From Actinocatenispora comari (GTDB lineage Bacteria > Actinomycetota > Actinomycetes > Mycobacteriales > Micromonosporaceae): a stretch of 64,000 bases of DNA. Below, in pieces: positions 46,999 through 55,620 of the stretch (position 1 is the first letter of the stretch; each line of letters opens with the position of its first letter). The DNA lies in assembly GCF_017312725.1 (NCBI RefSeq), contig NZ_BOPO01000053.1, positions 1 through 64,000 on the forward strand, read 5' to 3'. The position numbers and the translations under genes were made by a program. The notes below the pieces were generated by a model that was not told the DNA's origin, ran no database searches, and saw only the letters and a list, made by a program, of their open reading frames with translations.

Positions 46999-49900
46999 TC
47001 AGATCTCCGTCCCGGTCTCTGCCGTGATGCCGGCCCGCCGCTGGTACTCGTGCAGCAGGGCCAGGCGCGCCGGACCGCGCGGCCGCCGGCCGGCCCGGAT
47101 GTCGCAGGCGAGCGCCTTGCTCTCCTGGATGTGCGTGTTGGGATCCAACGACATCGAGGTGAGCTCGTTCGCCGCGTCGCCCGTGCTGTAGCCGGTCGGC
47201 CCCCAGTGGTACGGCAGGCCGATCTGGTGCATCGTGCGGCCGGCGACCGTCAGCGGCGTGAGCCGGTCGGTGACCAGTACCCGCGCCTCGATCACGCCGC
47301 GGGCGCTGACGATGGTGGCCCAGCCGAGCTGTTCCAGACCGCGTTCGGCGGCGAGTTCGGGGGACACCTCGCAGAAGAACTCCGGTTGCAGTTCCGCCAG
47401 GTACGGCAGCGAACGGCTCATCCCGCCGGCGGTGTGGTGCTCGGTCAGCCGGTACGTGGTCGCCACGTACGGGAAGACGCCGGCGCCGGGTTCGCTGCCG
47501 CTGGGCTGCATCCGGTTCGCCGGGTGCCGTAGCGGCAGGACCTCCCGGGCCGGGTTGCGTTGCTGGCCGTAGAGCGGGTTGTCGAACGGGGAGTCCTGCG
47601 GTTCGTAGTGGGTCGGCAGCGGCCCGTCGGTCAGCCCGGCCGGGACGAACAGCCACGCCTTCCCGTCGTCCTGCATGATGAACGGGTCGGTGCCGGACAG
47701 CGCCTGCGGGCCCCGGGCGTCGTCGTCCGGCCGGTAGTCGGGCGCCTTGGTCGGCGGGAAGTCGGGCACGTCGTGCCCGGTCCACTTCTGCTCGTCGGCG
47801 TCCCACCAGACCAGCGCCTTGCGCTCGCTCCACGGCCGGCCGTCCGGATCGGCGGCGGCCCGGTTGTACAGGATGCGCCGGTTGGCCGGCCAGGCCCAGC
47901 CCCACTCTGGCGCCACCCAGCTCTGCTCCCGGCCCGGCTTGCGGCGAGCGGCCTGGTTGACGCCGTCGGCGCGCACCCCGCAGTAGATCCAGCAGCCGCA
48001 CCGGGTCGAGCCGTCGTCCTTCAGCTGCTCGTAGCTGCTCAGCGGGTTGCCGTCGGCGTCGCTGCCGTTGATCTCGGCCAGTACCGCCTCGGCGGACGGC
48101 TCCTCGATCGCGCCCTCGGTGGGGTAGCTCCAGGTGAGGTCGAGGATCGGCCGGTCCCGGTCGTCGGTCGAGCCGGCCAGCTTGGCTCGGATCCGCCGCC
48201 CCAGGTGGTACATGAACCACAGGTCGCTGCGCGCCTCGCCGGGCGGTTTCACCGCCTCGTGGTGCCACTGGAGCATCCGCTGGGTGTTGGTGAAGCTGCC
48301 GTTCTTCTCCGTGTGCGCGGCGGCCGGCAGGAAGAACACCTCGGTCTTGAGGTCCGCCGTGGTCATCTCGCCAGTCTCGATCTCCGGGCCGTTCTGCCAC
48401 CAGGTGGCGCTCTCGATCATGGTCAGGTCGCGGACCACCAGCCAGTCGAGGTTCGCCATGCCCAGCCGCTGCATCTTCGCGTTGCCGGAGCCGACCGCGG
48501 GGTTCTCCCCAAGCAGGAAGTACCCGACGCACTCGCCGGCGAGCTGCCGCTGCACGGTGTCGTAGGTGCTGTGACTGCCGGTCAGCCGGGGCAGGTAGTC
48601 GAAGCAGTAGTCGTTGTCGGCGGTCGCGGCGTCTCCCCACCACGACCTGAGCAGGCTCGTGGTGTAGGCGCCGATGTTGGCCCAGTAGCCCTTCTCGGTG
48701 CCCTCCGCGGCGAGGAACGCGGCGAGATCCTGGTCGGGATGCGCGTACGGCATGGGTATGTAGCCGGGCAGCAGGTTGAACAGGGTCGGAATGTCCGTCG
48801 AGCCCTGGATCGAGGCATGCCCGCGCAGCGCCAGGATGCCGCCGCCGGGCCGGCCGATGTTGCCCAGCAACGCCTGCAGGATCGCCGCGGTCCGGATGTA
48901 CTGCACGCCCACGGTGTGCTGGGTCCAGCCGACCGCGTAGCAGAACGCGCTGGTGCGGTCGCGGCCGGAGTTGCGGGTCAGCTCGTCGCACACCCGCGCG
49001 AACAGCTCCGGTGGCACTCCGCAGGACTGCTCGACCATCTCCGGGGTGTACCGCTGGAAGTGGCGTTTGAGGATCTGGAAGACGCAGCGCGGGTGCTGCA
49101 GCGTCGGGTCGGTACGGGCGGTGCCCGACCGGGCGCCACCGGAGCCGTGTGCCTCACCGCGCCCGGCGGTGCGCACCGCGCGGTCCTCGTACTCCATGTC
49201 GCGCTGCGCCGCGGCGGCCTGCACCTCCCGGCCCTCGTACTGCCAGGTGTGGAAGTCGTACTGGCGGTTCTCCGCATCGAAGCCGGAGAACAGGCCGTCC
49301 AGATCCTCGGGGTCGCGGTAGTCGTCGGACACGATCGACGCCGCGTTGGTGTAGGCCACCACGTAGTCGCGGAAGTACTTGTCCTGCGACAGCACGTGGT
49401 TGACGATCGCGCCGAGAAACACGATGTCACTGCCGGCGCGCAGCGGCACGTGCAGGTCGGCCATCGCGCTGGTGCGGGTGAACCGCGGGTCGACGTGGAT
49501 GATCGTCGCGCCGCGCGCCTTCGCCTCCATCACCCACTGGAACCCGACCGGATGGCACTCGGCCATGTTGGAGCCCTGGATCAGGATGCAGTCGGAGTTC
49601 TGCAGGTCCTGCTGGAAGGTCGTCGCGCCGCCGCGACCGAACGAGGTTCCCAGACTGGGAACGGTGGAGGAGTGTCAAACGCGCGCCTGGTTCTCGATCT
49701 GCACCGCACCGAGTGCGGTGAACAGCTTCTTGATCAGGTAGTTCTCCTCGTTGTCCAGGGTCGCGCCGCCGAGGCTGGCGAAGCCCATGGTGCGCCGGGT
49801 GCGCGCGCCGCCCTGCTCGTCCTGCCAGTGGTCGCGCCGGGCCGCGATCACCCGGTCGGCGATCATGTCCATCGCGGTGTCGAGATCGAGGTGCTCCCAG

Positions 49901-50241
49901 TGGTCGGAGTGCGGCCGGCGGTAGAGCACCTGCTGCACCCGACTCGACCCGGTGGTCAGCTGCAGCGACGCGGAACCCTTGGGGCACAGGCGTCCCCGGC
50001 TGACCGGGGAGTCCGGATCGCCCTCGATCTGGGTGACCGCCCCGTTGCGCACGTAGACGTCCTGGCCGCAGCCGACCGCGCAGTACGGGCAGATCGACTT
50101 GACGACCTCGTCGGCGGTCTCGGTGCGCGGGGTCAACGTCTCGCTGGTGCGGCTCTTCGCCGCGGCGCCGCGGCCGGTGCGATCGGCGCCTAGCGCCTGC
50201 CGGTACACCGGCCAGCCCTCGATCCAGGTCCGGACCCCCAC
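46999..50241 (-). CDS. fdhA: Selenocysteine-containing formate dehydrogenase, catalytic subunit
   Basis: 1080 residues when the in-frame TGA at 49675-49677 is read as selenocysteine (residue 189). Start GTG 50241, seven bases after GGAGG. The N-terminus binds a 4Fe-4S cluster (CPYCAVGCGQDVYV, then GRLCPKG). The active-site context ENQARV-Sec-HSSTVPSLG matches E. coli FdnG around Sec196. Molybdopterin domains follow (ILIQGSNMAECHPVGFQWV; LGENPAVGSGNAKM). A SECIS-like hairpin begins 12 bases after the TGA. No twin-arginine signal is present, unlike FDH-N, so the active site probably faces the cytoplasm. It oxidises formate to CO2. Automated annotation would split it at the TGA. Confidence 0.9.
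49646..49677 (-). promoter_or_regulatory. SECIS element and selenocysteine TGA codon
   Basis: On the minus strand the TGA (49677-49675) is followed by 12 bases and a perfect six-bp stem GTTCCC-AGTCT-GGGAAC (49662-49646). The loop holds a GU like the E. coli fdhF element (CAGGUCUG loop region). Position and loop fit the bacterial SelB-binding SECIS. Confidence 0.8.
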
Positions 50242-50357
50242 GCCGTCACCTCCACCCGCAGCCGTTCGCCGACCGCGCCGGCGCGGTCGGCCCCGGGTCC
50301 CGGTACCCGGTGCCGGCGGCGGCAAACCTTTCCCGGTGCCGCTTTCGCCCGCGGTGC

Positions 50358-50930
50358 TCACGTGTTGCCGGCGGTGAGCGTGGCGAAGCGCTGCACCAGC
50401 GTCTGGCAGAAGGGCGTCAGGTCGTCCGGTTTGCGGCTGCTGATCAGCAGGTTCGGTCCGTCCTCGCACACCACCACCGGCTCGTCGACCCAGTGCCCGC
50501 CCGCGTTGACGATGTCGGTTCGTACGCTCGGCCACGAGGTCAGGGTGCGGCCGCGGACCCGGTCGGCCTCGACGATCGTCCACGGGCCGTGGCAGATCAC
50601 CGCGACCGGCTTGCCGGCGGCGAAGAACGCGTCCACGAACGCCACCGCACCCGGATCCGTGCGCAGGAAGTCCGGGTTCGCCACCCCACCCGGCAGGACC
50701 AGCGCGTTGTACTCGTCCGCCGAGGTCTGCGCCACCGTCACGTCGACGTCCCGGGTCTCGCCCCGGTCCAGGTGCTCGAACAGCTGCGCCTTGCCGTCCG
50801 CGGTGGACACCAGCCGGGGCGTACCGCCGGCGTCGGTCACCGCCTGCCACGGCTCGGTGAGCTCGACCTGCTCGGTGCCTTCCGGCGCGATCAGGAACGC
50901 CACCGTTCGGCCGGACAACTCCCCACTCAT
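50358..50930 (-). CDS. DJ-1/PfpI-family protein
   Basis: 190 residues from ATG 50930, eight bases after AGAGGGG. The type-1 glutamine amidotransferase-like fold is evident: GRTVAFLIAPEGTEQVEL with the conserved Glu, ALVLPGGVANPDFLR, and the nucleophile elbow AVICHGPW with catalytic Cys. The family includes Hsp31-like deglycases/glyoxalases and PfpI proteases; stress protection is the usual role. It precedes the formate dehydrogenase genes by 116 bp. Confidence 0.85.
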   Translation of the reverse strand: MSGELSGRTVAFLIAPEGTEQVELTEPWQAVTDAGGTPRLVSTADGKAQLFEHLDRGETRDVDVTVAQTSADEYNALVLPGGVANPDFLRTDPGAVAFVDAFFAAGKPVAVICHGPWTIVEADRVRGRTLTSWPSVRTDIVNAGGHWVDEPVVVCEDGPNLLISSRKPDDLTPFCQTLVQRFATLTAGNT

Positions 50931-51130
50931 CGTCGCCACCCCTCTTCGTCTCGGTCCTCACCGGCCGCGTACCCATCCAGCGCGGCCTAACCACCCGGAT
51001 GCCGGGGCGAGGAACCGCGACACCCGGACGGGTACCGGGTCGCGGGCGCCGCCGCGGATGCCCGGACGTGTACCCGGCGCCCGACGGGGTACGCCGGTGG
51101 AGGACGGATAACCGTGCGGTTGGGGGCGTC

Positions 51131-52936
51131 ATGGCGCAGAAGGTCGCTGATTACCTGTTGGAACGACTCCGCGACTGGGGTGTGGAGCGGGTCTTCAGCT
51201 ATGCCGGTGACGGCATCAACGGGTTGCTCGCGGCGTGGGCGCGGGCCGACGACGATCCGAAGTTCATCCAGGCCCGGCACGAGGAACTGGCCGCGTTCGA
51301 GGCCTGCGGGTACGCCAAGTTCTCCGGCAAGGTGGGCGTGTGCGCGGCGACGTCCGGGCCCGGTGCGATCCACCTGTTGAACGGGCTGTACGACGCGAAG
51401 CTGGACCACGCCCCGGTGGTGGCGATCGTGGGGCAGACCAACCGCAGCGCCATGGGCGGCTCGTACCAGCAGGAAGTCGACCTGATGGCGCTGTTCAAGG
51501 ACGTGGCGTCCGACTACGTCCAGATGGTCACGGTGCCCGAGCAGCTGCCCAACGTGCTGGACCGGGCGATGCGGGTGGCGATGTCGCGGCGCACGGTCAC
51601 GGCGCTGATCATCCCGGGCGACGTGCAGGAACTCGACTACTCGCCGCCGACGCACGCCTTCAAGATGGTGCCGTCCAGCATCGGAATGGCCGCCGGAACC
51701 CCGATGCCCGCCGAGGACGACATCCGTCGCGCGGCGGACGTGCTCAACGCCGGGGAGAAGGTGGCGATCCTGGTCGGTCAGGGCGCGGCCGGCGCCGTGG
51801 CCGAGGTCGAGCAGGCCGCCGACGTGCTCGGCGCCGGCGTGGCGAAGGCGTTGATCGGCAAGGACGTGCTGCCCGACGACCTGCCGTACGTGACGGGCGC
51901 GATCGGGTTGCTCGGCACCCGGCCCAGCTACGAGATGATGATGGGCTGCGACACGCTGCTCACCGTCGGCTCCAGCTTCCCGTACACCCAGTTCATGCCG
52001 GAACTCGATCAGGCGCGCGGGGTGCAGATCGAGATCGACCCGACCATGATCGGCATGCGCTACCCGTACGAGGTCAACCTGGTCGGGGACGCGGCGGCCA
52101 CGCTGCGGGCGCTGATCCCGTTGCTGCAGCGCAAGCAGAAGCGCGACTGGCGCGAGGAGATCGAGTCGAACGTGACCCGGTGGTGGGAGGTGATGGACCG
52201 CCGCGCCGCGGTCGACGCCGACCCGATCAACCCGGAGTACGTGTTCCACGCGCTGTCGCCGTTGCTGCCGGAGGACGCGATGATCACCTCCGACTCCGGC
52301 TCGGCGGCCAACTGGTACGCGAGGCACCTGAAGATCCGCGGCCGGATGCGCGGCTCGCTGTCCGGCAACCTCGCCACCATGTGCCCGGGCATGCCGTACG
52401 CGGTCGGCGCCAAGTTCGCGCACCCCGACCGGCCGGCGTTCGCGCTGGTCGGCGACGGCGCCATGCAGATGAACGGGATCAACGAACTGCTCACCGCCGC
52501 GATGTACTACCAGGAGTGGGATGATCCGCGGCTGATCGTCGGCGTGCTCAACAACGGCGACCTCAACCAGGTCACCTGGGAGATGCGGGCGATGGCCGGC
52601 TCGCCCCAGTTCGAGCCGTCGCAGAAGCTACCGCAGTTCCCGTACGCGGCGTACGCCAGCCTGATCGGGCTGACCGGCATCGAGGTCACCAAGCCCGATC
52701 AGGTCACCGGCGCGTGGGAGCAGGCGCTCGCCGCCGACCGGCCGTGCCTGATCGAGTTCGTCACCGACCCCTCCGTACCGCCGATCCCGCCGCACGCGAG
52801 CTGGGACCAGATGGAGAAGGCCGCCGAGGCGATCGTCAAGGGCGACCCGGAACGCTGGAGCGTGCTCAAGGAGGGCGTCAAGTCGAAGATGCAGGAGATG
52901 CTGCCGGGCGACTCGCAGGGCCGGAAACACCAGTGA
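51131..52936 (+). CDS. Thiamine pyrophosphate-dependent enzyme (pyruvate oxidase-like)
   Basis: 601 residues from ATG 51131. The three domains of the POX/AHAS family are clear: the N-terminal TPP Glu in HEELAAFEACG (~58), the central FAD/DHS-like domain (VAILVGQGAAGAVAEVEQAA), and the C-terminal TPP-Mg site GDGAMQMNGINELLTAA with NNGD further on. It resembles pyruvate:quinone oxidase-like proteins; decarboxylation of pyruvate or a related 2-oxoacid is expected. Coupled (GTGA) to an enolase-superfamily gene. Confidence 0.87.
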   Translation: MAQKVADYLLERLRDWGVERVFSYAGDGINGLLAAWARADDDPKFIQARHEELAAFEACGYAKFSGKVGVCAATSGPGAIHLLNGLYDAKLDHAPVVAIVGQTNRSAMGGSYQQEVDLMALFKDVASDYVQMVTVPEQLPNVLDRAMRVAMSRRTVTALIIPGDVQELDYSPPTHAFKMVPSSIGMAAGTPMPAEDDIRRAADVLNAGEKVAILVGQGAAGAVAEVEQAADVLGAGVAKALIGKDVLPDDLPYVTGAIGLLGTRPSYEMMMGCDTLLTVGSSFPYTQFMPELDQARGVQIEIDPTMIGMRYPYEVNLVGDAAATLRALIPLLQRKQKRDWREEIESNVTRWWEVMDRRAAVDADPINPEYVFHALSPLLPEDAMITSDSGSAANWYARHLKIRGRMRGSLSGNLATMCPGMPYAVGAKFAHPDRPAFALVGDGAMQMNGINELLTAAMYYQEWDDPRLIVGVLNNGDLNQVTWEMRAMAGSPQFEPSQKLPQFPYAAYASLIGLTGIEVTKPDQVTGAWEQALAADRPCLIEFVTDPSVPPIPPHASWDQMEKAAEAIVKGDPERWSVLKEGVKSKMQEMLPGDSQGRKHQ

Positions 52937-54033
52937 CCCGGCCGGACGTCACGGTCGACGCCGTGGATGCGGCCGCCTTCACGGTGCCGACCGGGACACC
53001 CGAGGCCGACGGCACCCTGTCCTGGGACTCGACCACCCTGGTGACCGTGACGGTACGGGCCGGGCCGGTCACCGGGTTCGGCTACACCTACGCCGACGCC
53101 GCCTGCGTCCCGCTGATCCGCGGCAAGCTCGCCGACGCGGCGGTCGGCGTGGACGCGCGGGACGTGCCGTACGGGTGGGGGAGGATGCAGCGGGCGATCC
53201 GCAACCTGGGCCGGCCCGGGCTCGCGTCCTGCGCACTGTCCGCTGTGGACACCGCGTGGTGGGACGCCGCGGCGCAGCTCGCCGACCTGCCGCTGACCCG
53301 GCTGCTCGGCCTGGCCCGCACCGAGGTGCCGGTGTACGGCTCGGGCGGGTTCACCAGCTACGACGACCGGCAGCTCACCGATCAGCTCACCGGCTGGCTG
53401 TCCCGGGGAATGCGGCGGGTGAAGATCAAGATCGGCGAGTCCTGGGGCAGCCGGGTCGAGCGGGATCTCGCTCGGGTCGCCCTGACCCGCGAGACGGTCG
53501 GCCCCGACGTCGAGCTCTACGTCGACGCGAACGGCGGCTACGCTGTCGGACAGGCGATCCGGGTCGGGCGGCGACTGTCCGAATGGGACGTACGGTGGTT
53601 CGAGGAGCCGGTGTCGTCCGACGATCTGGCTGGCCTGCGCCGGATCAGCGATCTGGTCGAGCCGGACGTCGCGGCCGGGGAGTACGGCTACGACCTGGTG
53701 TACTTCGCCCGGATGGTGGATGTGGTCGACTGCCTGCAGGCCGACGCCACCCGTTGCGGCGGCTACACCGAATGGCTGCGGATCGCGGCGGTCGCCGCCG
53801 CGCACAACCGGCAGCTGTCCGGGCACTGCGCACCGAGCCTGACCGTGCCGGTCGCCGCCGCCACCCCGAACTTCCGGCACCTGGAATGGTTCGCCGACCA
53901 CGACCGGATCGAGCGGATGCTGTTCGACGGCGTACCCGATCCGTCCGGCGGGGCCGCCCACCCGGACCTCTCCAGCCCGGGTCACGGCCTGCGCCTGCGC
54001 GAGGCGGACGCCGAACCCTACCGGGTCGCCTGA
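52933..54033 (+). CDS. Enolase-superfamily enzyme (mandelate racemase/muconate cycloisomerase-like)
   Basis: 366 residues from GTG 52933. An N-terminal capping domain is followed by a barrel with VKIKIG (KxK acid/base Lys pair, ~160), metal ligands in YVDANGGY, FEEPVS and AGEYGYD, and SGHCAPSLTVP near the end. This places it in the sugar-acid dehydratase/racemase branch. It probably abstracts a proton alpha to a carboxylate. Coupling to the TPP enzyme suggests a joint carboxylate pathway. Confidence 0.84.
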   Translation: MTRPDVTVDAVDAAAFTVPTGTPEADGTLSWDSTTLVTVTVRAGPVTGFGYTYADAACVPLIRGKLADAAVGVDARDVPYGWGRMQRAIRNLGRPGLASCALSAVDTAWWDAAAQLADLPLTRLLGLARTEVPVYGSGGFTSYDDRQLTDQLTGWLSRGMRRVKIKIGESWGSRVERDLARVALTRETVGPDVELYVDANGGYAVGQAIRVGRRLSEWDVRWFEEPVSSDDLAGLRRISDLVEPDVAAGEYGYDLVYFARMVDVVDCLQADATRCGGYTEWLRIAAVAAAHNRQLSGHCAPSLTVPVAAATPNFRHLEWFADHDRIERMLFDGVPDPSGGAAHPDLSSPGHGLRLREADAEPYRVA

Positions 54034-54049
54034 GCCGCGCTGACGTGGT

Positions 54050-54084
54050 GGGCCCGCCCGCATCCGGTCGATGCGGGCGGGCCC
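54050..54084. terminator. Strong bidirectional terminator
   Basis: A perfect 14-bp stem (GGGCCCGCCCGCAT against ATGCGGGCGGGCCC) with a seven-base loop, exactly between two convergent genes ending at 54033 and 54092. Confidence 0.8.
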
Positions 54085-54091
54085 GCGTCGG

Positions 54092-55288
54092 TCAGAAGGC
54101 TCCGACGCCGTTGGGGGTGCCGAGGCCGGTCGGGCCGTCCCAGCCGCCCCGCGCGGTGCACCACTGGCTGGTGCCGCACGACCCGTTCGAACCGCTCGTC
54201 ACGTCGAACAGCGACGAGGCGTGCGCGTACGGGTAGTTGTTGTCGATGCTGCCGGCGTTACCGGCCAGGCCGTACACGGCGCCGATGACCGGAGCCGCGA
54301 CGCTGGTGCCGCCGAACACCATCCAGCCCGAGTAGCCCTGGTAGGCGGTGCTGTCGTAGACGGCGACACCGGTGTTGGGGTCGGCCACCGCGGACACGTC
54401 CGCGACCGCCCGCTTGGCGCAACCGGTACCGACGCCGGACTGGCCGGACAGCGCCGTGTTGTACGCCGAGCAGCCGGAACCCGCGCCGCTCCACGCGGAC
54501 TCCGACCAGCCCCGCGAGCTCGAGTCGGCGCGCAGCGAGGTACCGCCGACCGCGGTGACGTAGTGCGAGGAGGCCGGGTACTCCACGCCGTAGCCGGCGT
54601 CGCCCGAGCTGACGGTGATCGCGACGCCCGGGTGGTTGTAATACTGGCCGTAGTTGGCGTCGGAGGCGTCCGAGCCGCCGTAGCTGTTGCTGATCACGTC
54701 CGCGCCCATCGTGGCGGCGCGGTTGACCGCCGCACCGAGGTTCGCGAACGAGCTGCTCTTCGCCTCCACCAGCAGGATGTGGCAGTTCGGGCAGACCGCC
54801 GAGACCATGTCGAGGTCCAGCGAGATCTCCTGCGCCCAGCCGCCGTCCTTGCGCGGGTAGTTGGTGCCGCCGTTCTGGTCGACCTTGCGGAAGCAGCCGT
54901 TGGCGGTCGTGCACGCCGGCAGGCCGTACTGGCTGCGGTAGACGGACAGGTCCTGCTCGGCGGTCGGCGCGTCGTACGCGTCGACGATCGCCACGGTCTG
55001 CCCGCTGCCGGCGCTGCCGGACGGCAGCTTGTAGGCCGACTGCAGATCCGCCGGGCCGTACCCGGACGGCGTCGCCGCGGCCTTGCGCACGGCGGCGTTG
55101 CTGCGGTGCACGTCGGTACGCATCTCGGCCAGACAGTGCGCGTGGCCGGCGGTGGCGGTGGCGCAGGAGTGCATCGTGCGCGCGCTCGTGCCGGCCTGTG
55201 CCGGTGCGGCCATCGCGGCGCCGGACATGGTCACCAGCCCCGCCGCTGCGATGACCGCAACTCCCGCGGTACGCAGGCGTGAACCCAT
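54092..55288 (-). CDS. Secreted sedolisin-type (S53) serine peptidase
   Basis: 398 residues with a signal peptide cut after about residue 27 (GAAMA-APAQ). Catalytic Glu and Asp lie in WAQEISLDLDMVSAVCP, the oxyanion Asp in TVSSGDAGYG, and the Ser in FGGTSVAAP. The usual long pro-domain is reduced to ~50 residues. Several Cys suggest disulfides in the secreted enzyme. Acidic endopeptidase activity is expected; a Ca2+ site near the C-terminus is not obvious. Confidence 0.87.
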   Translation of the reverse strand: MGSRLRTAGVAVIAAAGLVTMSGAAMAAPAQAGTSARTMHSCATATAGHAHCLAEMRTDVHRSNAAVRKAAATPSGYGPADLQSAYKLPSGSAGSGQTVAIVDAYDAPTAEQDLSVYRSQYGLPACTTANGCFRKVDQNGGTNYPRKDGGWAQEISLDLDMVSAVCPNCHILLVEAKSSSFANLGAAVNRAATMGADVISNSYGGSDASDANYGQYYNHPGVAITVSSGDAGYGVEYPASSHYVTAVGGTSLRADSSSRGWSESAWSGAGSGCSAYNTALSGQSGVGTGCAKRAVADVSAVADPNTGVAVYDSTAYQGYSGWMVFGGTSVAAPVIGAVYGLAGNAGSIDNNYPYAHASSLFDVTSGSNGSCGTSQWCTARGGWDGPTGLGTPNGVGAF

Positions 55289-55520
55289 GGGGAACCTCCT
55301 TGAGGGGTGAGAGGGGTCCCGGTCGGAGGCCCCGGCGGGGAGGGCGGTTGCCCTCTCGCCGGGACCTCGTCGGACAAGGCGGAGCGTAGCGATCAGACAG
55401 GCCGGGCGGAAGCCTCAATTCCGGATGTAACGACCATGACCGCGCAAGCGAACTCATGGGGTCGTTTCGTGCCGCGCCAGGCCTTGCCATGGCGGCCGGC
55501 GCCGCCGGGCGCCGGCGCCG

Positions 55521-55620
55521 GGTTCGCTCAGCGACGGCGGCGCAGGGTTCGCTCAGCGGCGGTGGCGCAGGGTTCGCTCAGCGGTGGTGGCGCCGGGTTC
55601 GCTCAGCGACGGTGGCGCAG
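55521..55620. repeat. Four 25-bp tandem repeats overlapping a gene end
   Basis: Units begin GGTTCGCTCAGCG at 55521, 55546, 55571 and 55596. The last unit contains the TGA stop and final codons (LRHRR) of the FAD-linked dehydrogenase, so the repeat has grown from the gene's 3' end into the 314-bp gap before the peptidase. Nothing else is seen in that gap. Confidence 0.85.

Noticed and set aside
49675-49677. TGA as a true stop splitting formate dehydrogenase into two genes or a pseudogene
   Set aside because: Homology continues in the same frame on both sides, the position is the known Sec site and a SECIS-like hairpin follows.
55521-55620. CRISPR-like array
   Set aside because: The 25-bp units are directly adjacent with no spacers and overlap a gene end; the repeats at 14609-14700 have short repeated linkers, again not spacers.
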